DNA of 13,050 nt from a bacterium (GTDB lineage: Bacteria > Bacillota > Clostridia > Oscillospirales > CAG-272), in the NCBI GenBank assembly GCA_004558975.1, contig SFZB01000027.1, positions 1 through 13,050 on the forward strand, given 5' to 3'. Position numbers and translations under genes: made by a program. How positions within the stretch are numbered: the stretch's first letter is position 1; each line of letters begins with the position of its first letter. Of the stretch, positions 1 to 6,264 are shown in pieces. A model generated the notes under the pieces. The model was not told where the DNA came from, made no database searches, and worked only from the letters and a program-made list of their open reading frames with translations.

Positions 1-3
1 TAT

Positions 4-23
4 GCCTCCCGGAGACGGGAGGT
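4..23 (+). promoter_or_regulatory. SD-sequestering hairpin in toxin mRNA leader
   Basis: CCTCCCG (5-11) pairs perfectly with CGGGAGG (16-22) around a GAGA tetraloop of the GNRA type, with a G-U pair outside at 4/23. The right arm is the Shine-Dalgarno sequence of the small toxin that starts at 31, so the folded leader should hide it from the ribosome. Leader structures that mask the SD are known in type I toxin mRNAs. The toxin promoter must lie left of the window. The hairpin is seen directly; its effect on translation is inferred. Confidence 0.65.
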
Positions 24-30
24 GATGCCG

Positions 31-123
31 ATGTTTATCACTTGGGAACAGTTCTTGCTGTTCGGCACGTTGATCGTTGCTCTTATCGAGTTGATACTTA
101 GCATTCATAACAAAAAGAAATAA
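31..123 (+). CDS. small hydrophobic toxin, putative holin-like toxin (Hol_Tox / TxpA-like type I)
   Basis: This 30-residue peptide begins MFITWEQFLLFG, has one predicted membrane helix at about residues 8-25, and ends in a basic tail HNKKK. This short, single-helix, Lys-ended plan is that of the putative holin-like toxins of Firmicutes (Hol_Tox-type, related in architecture to TxpA), which insert into the cell's own membrane. The start at 31 is chosen because GGGAGG (17-22) is 8 nt from it; an in-frame ATG at 25 is only 2 nt from the SD and unlikely. It is too short for routine gene callers. The final codons and the 3' UTR are covered by a convergent antisense RNA (111-196). Its base composition is richer in A+T than the GC-rich operons to the right, consistent with a separate origin. 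Family assignment rests on peptide form and locus architecture, not on a database match. Confidence 0.72.
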   Translation: MFITWEQFLLFGTLIVALIELILSIHNKKK

Positions 124-196
124 CCGCCTGCACCCTGAGAAGTTAGGCGGTTATCTCTTAACTGAAACAGGAAGCAACCGTCGCCGGTGTTCCTTC
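111..196 (-). ncRNA. antisense RNA, putative type I antitoxin
   Basis: A consensus promoter at 203-231 reads left and would start RNA at about 195-196. Transcription would end in the T-tract complementary to 111-120, right after a 9-bp hairpin (121-129 with 145-153). The RNA of about 85 nt is therefore fully complementary to the toxin 3' UTR and its last three or four codons. A second, 5' hairpin (about 169-193; about 10 bp with two bulges) may serve as the recognition loop. Promoter, transcript size, 3' overlap and terminator match the RatA/TxpA type of antitoxin RNA. Expression is inferred. Confidence 0.65.
121..153 (-). terminator. intrinsic terminator of the antisense RNA, shared with toxin 3' UTR
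   Basis: TAACCGCCT (121-129) pairs with AGGCGGTTA (145-153), 9 bp, 15-nt loop. Read leftward it is followed by a TTTCTTTTT tract, a good terminator. Read rightward it is followed only by TCTCTTAAC, so it is weak in the toxin direction. The toxin stop codon TAA forms the first bases of the stem. Confidence 0.7.
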
Positions 197-202
197 GTTA
201 TT

Positions 203-231
203 ATGATAATCGACTTGACGCGCTTTGTCAA
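203..231 (-). promoter_or_regulatory. promoter of the antisense RNA
   Basis: On the minus strand TTGACA (226-231) is separated by exactly 17 nt from TATCAT (203-208). This is a perfect sigma-A -35 box and a 5/6 -10 box. The expected start is near 195-196. The -35 box lies inside the stem of the + strand terminator at 212-245. Confidence 0.75.
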
Positions 232-245
232 GTCTTTTTCTTTTT
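212..245 (+). terminator. intrinsic terminator of the toxin transcript
   Basis: GACTTGAC (212-219) and GTCAAGTC (227-234) form an 8-bp stem with a 7-nt loop, followed by TTTTTCTTTTT (235-245). It is the first strong rightward terminator after the toxin gene, giving a toxin 3' UTR of about 115 nt that completely spans the antisense RNA. Confidence 0.75.
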
Positions 246-298
246 GCGCCCTGACTCGGCGCTCGGTTGGCGGTTCTCACACCGCCGGAGACGCTCCG

Positions 299-328
299 AA
301 AACGACGCCTGCGAATGTCGCCGCGTCG
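299..328 (-). terminator. probable terminator of the glm operon
   Basis: On the minus strand CGACGC and GCGTCG enclose an inner GCGA/TCGC stem with a 3-nt loop, and four T follow (complement of 299-302). It lies 34 bp beyond the glmS stop codon. The T-tract is short, so efficiency may be moderate. The segment 246-361 holds no gene that I can support; it also has a 6-bp hairpin at 269-286. Confidence 0.5.
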
Positions 329-361
329 TACACACAGACGGCGGAGTCGCCGATCGTGTCG

Positions 362-2152
362 CTACTCGACCGTGACGCTCTTTGCGAGATTCCTCGGCAT
401 ATCCGGGTCAAGCTCCCGTTCCGCCGCCACCTCCAGCGCCAAGAGTTCAAACGCCACCGCCGCCGGCAGCGGCATCAGCATCTCGTGAATGTGCGGCAGT
501 ACGAACCGCGCCGCCGTCGGCGCGTCTGCCGTCAGCGTCTCGTCTGTGATGAGATACACCTCCGCGCCGCGCGCGTGTACCTCCTCGACCCCCGACAGCG
601 TCTTTCCGACCAGCGCCGATTGTGTCGCGAGTGCGATGACGGGCACCCCCGCCGTGACGAGGCTGATCGTCCCGTGCTTGAGTTCCCCCGCCGGGTACGC
701 CTCGGCGTGCAGATAGGAGATCTCTTTCAGTTTCAGGCTCCCCTCGAGGCACGCGGGATAATCCGCGCCGCGCCCGATGAAGAACGCGCTCTCCGCCTGC
801 GCGATGCGGTGCGCCATGCGGCGGATTCCCTCCCGCCCGTCCAGCACCCGGCGGACGGCATCGGGGACTTTGGCAAGCCCCGAGAGCACCTCCGCCCCGA
901 CGGCGCGCCCCCGTTTCGCCGTCGCGATCTCCGCGAACAGACGGTACACGGCGACCAGCTGCGCGCAGAACGCCTTGGTCGTCGCGACGGCGATCTCCGG
1001 CCCCGCCTGCGTATAGAACACGCGGTCGGACTCCCGCGCGATGGTCGACCCCACCACGTTGACGACGGACAGTACATACGCCCCCCGCCGCTTTGCCTCC
1101 CGCAGGGCGGCGAGCGTATCCGCCGTCTCCCCCGACTGCGACACGGCGACCACCAACTCGCGCGGCGCGAGCGGCACCGGGTGATAGCGGAATTCCGAAG
1201 CGACGAACACCCGCACGGGCACCCCCGTCAGTTTCTCCCCGAAGTATGCCCCCGCGAGCCCGACATGGTATGCCGAGCCGCAGCCGATGAAGGTCACGCC
1301 TGTCACATTCCCTGCGAGCGAGGGCGGCAGGAGTGCCTCTCCCTCGGTGGCGGTATGCGCCACTACCTGCGGAATCTCATGGATTTCCTTCTCCATAAAA
1401 GACGCATACCCGCCGCGCTCCGCGGCGGCGGCGTCCCATGTCACCTCACGGAACGCGGGCGCGTCCCCCGGGAACGGTAGCGTCACCCCGCGCGGCGTCA
1501 GGCGCACAATTGTGTCCGTCGGCGGCTCCCACACAAGGCGGGTGTAGGGCAATATCGCCGGAATATCCGAGGCGAGGAACATCTCGCCGTCCCCCCGCCC
1601 GACGAGTAGCGGGCTCTCCCGTCGTACCCCGTACAGTACCTCCGGCTCACAGGCGAAGATCACGCCGAGAGCATAGGTGCCCCTGAGGCGTCCGACGGTA
1701 TCCCGCAACGCCTCCGCCGGGGTGCGCCCGGCGGCGACGGCGCGCGCGAGCAGATGAACGATGACCTCGGTGTCCGTCTCGGAGGAGAAGGTATAGCCCT
1801 CCCCCGCGAGTTCACGCCGCAGCTCCCGCCAGTTCTCAATAATGCCGTTGTGCACGACGGCGACGCGTCCGCCGCCGTCGAGATGGGGATGGGCATTGTG
1901 TTCGAGCGGCGCGCCGTGCGTCGCCCAGCGGGTGTGTCCGATCCCCGCGGTGCCCGGTATTTCGGCACCTCCCTGACATTTTTCGAGGAGCCGGGCGAGT
2001 TTCCCCTCTGCCCGACAGCGCACGATCCGACCCCCGTCCGCGAGGACGGCGATCCCGGCGGAGTCATACCCCCGGTAGGCGAGCCGACCGAGCCCCTCGA
2101 GCAGGAGCGGCGCCGCGGGGCGCACGCCCGTATAACCGATAATGCCGCACAT
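362..2152 (-). CDS. glmS: glutamine--fructose-6-phosphate aminotransferase (isomerizing)
   Basis: GlmS makes glucosamine-6-phosphate from fructose-6-phosphate and glutamine, the committed step of UDP-GlcNAc and cell-wall synthesis in the cytoplasm. The protein has 596 residues, normal for the family. The N-terminal class II glutaminase domain begins MCGIIGY, with Cys2 as nucleophile once Met is removed, and carries HTRWATHG at 73-80 and HNGIIENW at 101-108. Two SIS sugar-isomerase domains follow (about 284-415 and 455-590), with SQSGET at 338-343 and ELKHG at 490-494. The C-terminus LAKSVTVE contains the Lys (591) that binds the open-chain sugar. The ATG sits one base after the glmM stop (TGATATG), with an AGGAGG about 12 nt upstream inside glmM, so translation is probably coupled. 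I see no glmS ribozyme in front of it. Confidence 0.97.
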   Translation of the reverse strand: MCGIIGYTGVRPAAPLLLEGLGRLAYRGYDSAGIAVLADGGRIVRCRAEGKLARLLEKCQGGAEIPGTAGIGHTRWATHGAPLEHNAHPHLDGGGRVAVVHNGIIENWRELRRELAGEGYTFSSETDTEVIVHLLARAVAAGRTPAEALRDTVGRLRGTYALGVIFACEPEVLYGVRRESPLLVGRGDGEMFLASDIPAILPYTRLVWEPPTDTIVRLTPRGVTLPFPGDAPAFREVTWDAAAAERGGYASFMEKEIHEIPQVVAHTATEGEALLPPSLAGNVTGVTFIGCGSAYHVGLAGAYFGEKLTGVPVRVFVASEFRYHPVPLAPRELVVAVSQSGETADTLAALREAKRRGAYVLSVVNVVGSTIARESDRVFYTQAGPEIAVATTKAFCAQLVAVYRLFAEIATAKRGRAVGAEVLSGLAKVPDAVRRVLDGREGIRRMAHRIAQAESAFFIGRGADYPACLEGSLKLKEISYLHAEAYPAGELKHGTISLVTAGVPVIALATQSALVGKTLSGVEEVHARGAEVYLITDETLTADAPTAARFVLPHIHEMLMPLPAAVAFELLALEVAAERELDPDMPRNLAKSVTVE

Positions 2153-2153
2153 A

Positions 2154-3557
2154 TCAGCGTCTGCCCTCCTCTTTGACGATTGCTTCTATCCTATCGGCGA
2201 GCCGCCGCGCAAGCGGGATTTCCCGCGCCTCCACGAGAATCCGCACAACGGGTTCCGTGCCGCTCGCACGCACAAGCACCCTGCCGCTCCCCTCGAGCGC
2301 CGCCTCCGCGGCGCGTACCGCCTCCGTGACCGACGGGCGGCACACAATCTCCCCCGGCGACGGGACGCGCACATTGACCTGTGCCTCCGGGTACGGCACA
2401 TAGGGGGCGACGAGCGCCGAAAGCGGCTTTTCCTCCTCCAGCATCACGCGCAGTACCTCGAGCGCCGTGAGCAAACCGTCGCCCGTCGTCTGGTATTTGG
2501 AGAAGATGACGTGCCCGGACGGCTCTCCGCCGAGGCACCACCCCCGCTCCGTCATTTCGGCGTACACATACTTGTCGCCGACGGGCGTGCGCACCAGAGG
2601 GATCTCCTCACGCGCGAGCGCCTCCGCGAGGCCTTCGTTTGCCATGACGGTGGAGACGATCCCGCCCCGGAGCACCCCCTCACGCTTCATGTGCACCCCG
2701 GCGGCATACAGGATCGCCGCGCCGTCCACGATCTGCCCGCGCTCATCGACGGCGATACAGCGGTCGGCGTCGCCGTCAAATGCGAACCCCACGTCAAGCG
2801 AGCGGTCGCGCACGAGTCGCGTGAGTCCCTCGGGGGCGGTGGAGCCGCAGGCGCGGTTGATGTTCGTGCCGTTCGGATCGGCGCCGATAACGTGCGTCGT
2901 CGCGCCCAGCGCGTCGAACACGGCGCGCGCGATGGAGAAAGCGCTCCCGTTCGCGCAGTCGAGTCCGACTTTCACCCCGCGGAGCGAATAGGTCGCATGG
3001 GAGAGCAGATAGCCGATATAGCGATTGCGCCCCGCCACATAGTCGACCGTCCGCCCGACCGCCTCCCCGCATGCCGCCGGGAGTTCGGTATATTCCCGCC
3101 CGAAGAGCGTCACCGCCCCGTCGAGATAGTCCTCCGCCGCGGCGAGTACCCCGCCGTCCTCTTTTTCCCCGGCGCGGTTCATCACCTTGATGCCGTTGTC
3201 CCCGAAGGGGTTATGGCTCGCGGAAATCATGATTCCCCCGTCGAAGCCGTCGCTCCGCGTCACAAAGGAGACGGAGGGGGTCGTCGTCACATGGAGCAGA
3301 TAGGCGTCCGCGCCCGAGGCGGCAAGCCCCGCCGCGACGGCGTATTCCAGCATATATCCCGAGCGTCGGGTGTCCTTCCCGACGGCGACGCGCGCCCGAT
3401 ACGCCGCGTTACCGCGGCGGCGCATTGTCTCGTTATAGTAAAAGCCGAGAAAACGCCCGAGGCGGAACGCATTTTCCGCCGTGAGCGTCGTACCCGCCTC
3501 CCCGCGGTAGCCGTCCGTGCCGAAGTAGCGACCCGGTCTTTTCGTTGCCTCCGCCAT
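2154..3557 (-). CDS. glmM: phosphoglucosamine mutase
   Basis: GlmM converts glucosamine-6-phosphate to glucosamine-1-phosphate, the step after GlmS, whose gene follows it. With the ATG at 3557 it has 467 residues, somewhat longer than the usual 445-450. Diagnostic motifs of the alpha-D-phosphohexomutase family are all present: the active-site phosphoserine in SASHNPFGD (Ser114), the metal loop DGDADR (261-266), the sugar loop GGEPSGH (343-349) and the phosphate loop RASGTEP (430-436). The sugar loop and overall similarity favour GlmM over phosphomannomutase or phosphoglucomutase, supported by the neighbours. A GTG at 3566 would add MAD and overlap the upstream gene by 8 nt; the ATG is preferred because TGACATG repeats the one-base junction seen at glmS. 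Confidence 0.92.
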   Translation of the reverse strand: MAEATKRPGRYFGTDGYRGEAGTTLTAENAFRLGRFLGFYYNETMRRRGNAAYRARVAVGKDTRRSGYMLEYAVAAGLAASGADAYLLHVTTTPSVSFVTRSDGFDGGIMISASHNPFGDNGIKVMNRAGEKEDGGVLAAAEDYLDGAVTLFGREYTELPAACGEAVGRTVDYVAGRNRYIGYLLSHATYSLRGVKVGLDCANGSAFSIARAVFDALGATTHVIGADPNGTNINRACGSTAPEGLTRLVRDRSLDVGFAFDGDADRCIAVDERGQIVDGAAILYAAGVHMKREGVLRGGIVSTVMANEGLAEALAREEIPLVRTPVGDKYVYAEMTERGWCLGGEPSGHVIFSKYQTTGDGLLTALEVLRVMLEEEKPLSALVAPYVPYPEAQVNVRVPSPGEIVCRPSVTEAVRAAEAALEGSGRVLVRASGTEPVVRILVEAREIPLARRLADRIEAIVKEEGRR

Positions 3558-3558
3558 G

Positions 3559-4206
3559 TCAGCCACCCCGCGTCCCGGTCAGGCGACTGCCCTCGGGATG
3601 CACCCCGCGCACCGACGTGAGCGGGTAGACGATGCTCCCGCGCCCGAGGATCGTCCCCGGGTTCAGGACGGCGTGGCACCCGATCTCGCATCCGTCGCCG
3701 ATGACGGAGCCGAGCTTGCGGCGCTTGGTCGATATGGGCGGGGTCGTACGCAACACGATCGGCGCCCCGTCGCATCGCATGTTGGAGAGGATCGCGCCCG
3801 CGCCGAGATGCGCGCCGAAGCCGAGAATGCTGTCGCCGATGTAATTAAAATGCGGCGCCTTCACGCCGTCGAAGAGGATCGCGTTCTTGACCTCGGTCGA
3901 ATTGCCGATGACGCACCCCCGCCCGATCAGCGTGGAGCCGCGCAGAAAGGCGCCGCTCCGTATTTCGCTCCCCGCGCCGACGATACAAGGCCCGGCGATG
4001 GTCGCCGTCGGCGAGACGCGGACGTCCCTCGCGAGGAATACCCCCGGCGTGATTTCGGTATAGTCGTCGCGCGAGAGCGTCTGCCCCCACGCGCGGATCA
4101 GGTCGGATAGATCCGCGAGGATCTCCCACGGACACTCCCCGGCGAGCACGTCTGCCGCCATGGTGTGCGTAAGATCCAGCCATTGTTCGCTATGATAGTC
4201 TGTCAT
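3559..4206 (-). CDS. hexapeptide-repeat acyltransferase resembling the GlmU acetyltransferase domain
   Basis: A 215-residue protein with an alpha-helical N-terminal part (1-45) and a left-handed beta-helix of hexapeptide repeats from about 65 to 200. The stretch NSTEVKNAILFDGVKAPHF (102-120), then NYIGD and GAGAILSNMRCDG, closely follows the acetyl-CoA site of GlmU. His119 and Tyr122 sit where E. coli GlmU has the catalytic His363 and Tyr366. The N-terminal uridylyltransferase (Rossmann-type, GxGTRM) domain of GlmU is absent. Its place as first gene of the operon with glmM and glmS suggests that it acetylates glucosamine-1-phosphate or a related sugar phosphate. This is inference: stand-alone proteins of this type are often annotated as UDP-GlcNAc pyrophosphorylase although they lack that domain. 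The ATG has GAGGTGAT just upstream. Confidence 0.85.
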   Translation of the reverse strand: MTDYHSEQWLDLTHTMAADVLAGECPWEILADLSDLIRAWGQTLSRDDYTEITPGVFLARDVRVSPTATIAGPCIVGAGSEIRSGAFLRGSTLIGRGCVIGNSTEVKNAILFDGVKAPHFNYIGDSILGFGAHLGAGAILSNMRCDGAPIVLRTTPPISTKRRKLGSVIGDGCEIGCHAVLNPGTILGRGSIVYPLTSVRGVHPEGSRLTGTRGG

Positions 4207-4263
4207 CTCATCACCTCGCGACAGTATATGCCGCGCCCCCCGCCCGTGCCCCGCAGGCGTCCC

Positions 4264-4300
4264 CCAAAAAACAAAACCCCCGCGGCAAACGCCGCGGGGG
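4264..4300 (-). terminator. strong intrinsic terminator after the permease gene
   Basis: CCCCCGCGGC (4277-4286) and GCCGCGGGGG (4291-4300) form a perfect 10-bp stem with a 4-nt loop; leftward it is followed by TTTTGTTTTTT. It separates the metal operon from the glm operon. The remaining 57 bp before the acyltransferase start are very GC-rich. TATACT (4223-4228, minus) is the only -10-like element there, with no recognisable -35, so the glm promoter remains unlocated. Confidence 0.9.
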
Positions 4301-4330
4301 AACCGTATGATGTGGGATCGGTCGCGCTTG

Positions 4331-5428
4331 TCACGAGAACTTCAGCCCGAGGAACCCGAGCGAGAGCCCGTCGATGAGGAGCCCGACGAGCGCCCCCATG
4401 AGATACAGCGCGATGACGATGAACACAGTCTCACGCACCGGACGATTCAGACGGCAGAGGACGAGGACCCCGACGCCCGCACCCGTGAGCAGCCCCGCGT
4501 AAAGGGCGCCGACCGAAATCGCACCGGCAAGATACAACTCGGTCACGGCGATGGACGCCGCGCAACTCGGAATCAGCCCGACGAGGGACGCGAGAAAGCA
4601 GGTGAGCACGCCGCGCCCGGAAAGGAACGTCTTCAGCGCGCCATCGCCGATGAAGTGAAACAGCAGGTTGAGTAGGAACGAGAAGATCAAAAGGAACACG
4701 CCGATGTGCACCGTGTGCCGCAGGGCGGACTTCAGAATGCCGTCCTCGCAGTGACAGCCCGTCCGCTCACAGAGTTCATGGATCTGCCCGACTTCGTGAT
4801 GATGCTCGTGGTCGTGGCTGTGTTCTTCCGATGCGTGTACGCGCTCGGTATCATCCTCCGCGGCGGGCGCCTGCGCGTCCTCATGGATGTGGCTGTGCGC
4901 ATGATCGTGCAGATGTGCATGCACGTGCCCGTGCGGCGCCGCATTTTCCGGCTCCTCTCCGTGATGCCATCGCTTTGTGGCAAGGCGGAACAGCCGCAGT
5001 ACGAGATCGACGAGCATCCCGACGAGCGTACCGATGACGAGTTTCCCGCCGATGACGCGGAGAATGCTCCAAGGGGCGAACTTCCCTCTGAATGCGGCGG
5101 ACAGCATGATCGGGAGCATCTCATCGGATGTCGCGAAAAAGACGGCGTAAAGGGTACCGAGCGTAATGACGCGCCCGGCGTACAGCCCTGCCGCCGCGGC
5201 GGAAAAGCCGCATTGCGGCACGCACCCGAGCAGTGCCCCTGCCGCCGGGGCAAAGGGGCCGGCTTTGGCGATCGCGCGCTCCGCCCGCTCTCCCATGCGG
5301 TGTTCCATCCACTCCATGAGCAGATAGGAGAGAAACAGAACCGCGATGACGGGAATGAATTCAAGGATCGTATCAAGTAAAACGTAACCGAGGTTTTCCC
5401 CGGTGTCCATGTGTAATGCAAACATCAT
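4331..5428 (-). CDS. His-rich-loop permease, putative heavy-metal/manganese exporter (ArsP_2-like)
   Basis: A 365-residue integral membrane protein made of two similar halves. Each half carries a Pro-Cys motif in a membrane segment: GCVPQCGFS at 68-76 and GLIPSCAAS at 284-292. Helices are predicted at about 22-40, 58-85, 88-110, 125-147, 240-262, 270-302, 304-325 and 333-355. Between the halves lies a soluble loop (about 153-230) with some 25 His residues plus Cys220, Cys225 and Cys227, an evident metal-binding segment. The form fits the putative 10-TM heavy-metal exporter group also called putative manganese transporter or arsenic efflux protein; the substrate is not known. The start at 5428 is chosen because it overlaps the regulator stop as ATGA and has AGGGGGGA upstream; a longer reading that begins inside the regulator is rejected. 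It is co-transcribed with the Fur-family gene. Confidence 0.85.
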   Translation of the reverse strand: MMFALHMDTGENLGYVLLDTILEFIPVIAVLFLSYLLMEWMEHRMGERAERAIAKAGPFAPAAGALLGCVPQCGFSAAAAGLYAGRVITLGTLYAVFFATSDEMLPIMLSAAFRGKFAPWSILRVIGGKLVIGTLVGMLVDLVLRLFRLATKRWHHGEEPENAAPHGHVHAHLHDHAHSHIHEDAQAPAAEDDTERVHASEEHSHDHEHHHEVGQIHELCERTGCHCEDGILKSALRHTVHIGVFLLIFSFLLNLLFHFIGDGALKTFLSGRGVLTCFLASLVGLIPSCAASIAVTELYLAGAISVGALYAGLLTGAGVGVLVLCRLNRPVRETVFIVIALYLMGALVGLLIDGLSLGFLGLKFS

Positions 5429-5823
5429 GATTCCCCCCTGCAGGCGGCACAAGTGCCGAATAGAATTGTCTGGCTCTCGTCGAGCGCGAATCGTGAAGTG
5501 GCGAGGATCTGCTTCTGCATGAAGTCGGAGACGCACCCCGCGAGGTGGAAGAGCCGCCCGCAGACAATGCATTTGAGATGCAGGTGCGTGCCGCACCGCT
5601 CCCCGCCGACATATTGATAATAGAAGGTTTTGCCTCGCCCGAGCGTGAAACGGCGGATATGCCCCTCATCGGTGAGCACACCGAGCAGACGGTAAACGGT
5701 GGACGCACCGATCGGCGCCGTGCGGGTGAGTTCCCGCGCGAGTTCCCCCGCCGTGAATTGCTGTGCGGCGTGCGCCGCGAGGTACCCGATGAGCGCCTCT
5801 TTCTGTTCCGTCTGGTATGTCAT
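5425..5823 (-). CDS. Fur-family metal-responsive repressor
   Basis: A 132-residue protein with the full Fur-family plan. A winged-helix DNA-binding domain occupies about 10-60, with the recognition segment GASTVYRLLGVL (39-50). The dimerisation and metal domain follows, with HLHLKCIVC (80-88). Two CxxC pairs (85/88 and 125/128) form the structural zinc site, and His80, His82 and His93 are likely regulatory ligands. Whether it senses iron, zinc, manganese or peroxide cannot be settled from sequence. It overlaps the permease by 4 nt (ATGA). A perfect Fur-type palindrome lies at the start of its own transcript, so autoregulation and joint control of the permease are likely. SD GGGAGAGG precedes the ATG. 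Confidence 0.92.
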   Translation of the reverse strand: MTYQTEQKEALIGYLAAHAAQQFTAGELARELTRTAPIGASTVYRLLGVLTDEGHIRRFTLGRGKTFYYQYVGGERCGTHLHLKCIVCGRLFHLAGCVSDFMQKQILATSRFALDESQTILFGTCAACRGES

Positions 5824-5861
5824 ACCGTGCCTCTCCCGGCGCCGCCGGCGCCCGCGATCTC

Positions 5862-5923
5862 CGTTTCTCCGGGTTCGTTTCCCGGGGTTCGTTTCTCTGT
5901 ATCCGTTTCTTCACGTCTGTTTG
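5862..5923 (-). repeat. 14-nt phased tandem repeat in the leader of the Fur-permease operon
   Basis: In the mRNA sense GAAACG recurs at + strand positions 5904-5909, 5890-5895, 5876-5881 and 5862-5867, exactly 14 nt apart. The 14-mers read GAAACGGATACAGA, GAAACGAACCCCGG, GAAACGAACCCGGA and then GAAACGGAG. A fifth, degenerate copy (AAACAG) falls in phase at 5918. The array lies within the leader of about 165 nt, 40 to 100 nt before the start codon. It is not part of any credible reading frame. Confidence 0.8.
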
Positions 5924-5967
5924 CCCCGCCGTCGGCGGAGAAAGCCGCATCGGATCCGCATGCAAAT

Positions 5968-5984
5968 TTGAGAATGATTCTCAA
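5968..5984. promoter_or_regulatory. Fur-type operator
   Basis: TTGAGAATGATTCTCAA is a perfect 8-1-8 palindrome of the Fur-box type (TGAGAATNATTCTCA core). It begins about 13 bp downstream of the -10 box, at the expected transcription start of the regulator-permease operon, where a bound repressor would block RNA polymerase. Confidence 0.88.
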
Positions 5985-5996
5985 TTTCACCCCGCT

Positions 5997-6025
5997 ATGA
6001 TAGCACGCGCAGGCGCTTTTGTCAA
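5997..6025 (-). promoter_or_regulatory. promoter of the Fur-permease operon
   Basis: Minus strand TTGACA (6020-6025), 17-nt spacer, TATCAT (5997-6002). The predicted start is about 5990, directly at the Fur-type operator, leaving a leader of roughly 165 nt. Confidence 0.85.
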
Positions 6026-6179
6026 GCCTTTTGCAAAAACGCCGGGTAAATCGTCATTTTTCGTTTCCCCTCGCCCGCCCGTTTGGCTCTCCGCCCGCGA
6101 CTTTCAAACAATTTCGCGACAGACAGCCGCAAGAATCATTCCGCGCGGGTTAGCGCCTCATCGGAAAGCTCTTTGGTAG

Positions 6180-6198
6180 GGGCGACCACCGGTCGCCC
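6180..6198. repeat. REP-like hairpin, copy 1
   Basis: GGGCGACC, a 3-nt loop, then GGTCGCCC: an 8-bp perfect hairpin preceded by GTAG. It shares stem sequence with the hairpin at 6242-6264, so the two look like members of one palindromic repeat family. Confidence 0.6.
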
Positions 6199-6236
6199 GC
6201 GCGCCCCGAGTTTCACTCACATATGTCCATGACAAC

Positions 6237-6264
6237 AAAAAACGGGCGACCGATGGTCGCCCGT
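6237..6264 (-). terminator. REP-like hairpin, copy 2, terminator-shaped on the minus strand
   Basis: ACGGGCGACC (6242-6251) and GGTCGCCCGT (6255-6264) form a 10-bp stem with a 3-nt loop; leftward it is followed by TTTTTTG. No minus-strand gene ends here other than possible read-through from the tRNA, so it may be a repeat that can terminate rather than a dedicated terminator. Confidence 0.5.

Noticed and set aside
203..1480. 425-residue + strand reading frame opposite glmS
   Set aside because: It lies antisense to a gene with all GlmS motifs; its translation is Arg/Pro-rich without domains, as expected for the shadow of a GC-rich gene, and it runs through the toxin terminator.
2153..2300. 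glmS ribozyme in front of glmS
   Set aside because: glmS starts one base after glmM, and the upstream sequence is glmM coding. No glmS-ribozyme core was recognised before the operon either.
2142..3620. 492-residue + strand frame opposite glmM
   Set aside because: Shadow of glmM; His/Arg/Pro-rich, no recognisable motif, no good SD.
4223..4228. TATACT as -10 box of the glm operon
   Set aside because: No -35 at a normal distance, and the predicted start would fall inside the SD of the first gene.
5429..5596. N-terminal extension of the permease
   Set aside because: It would be read out of frame through the Fur-family gene; its translation is Arg-rich and unlike a membrane protein. The ATGA overlap at 5425-5428 with a good SD is a better start.
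6130..6143. second Fur-type half site (AGAATCATT)
   Set aside because: Matches only the centre of the palindrome, lacks the outer bases and is over 100 bp upstream of the promoter.
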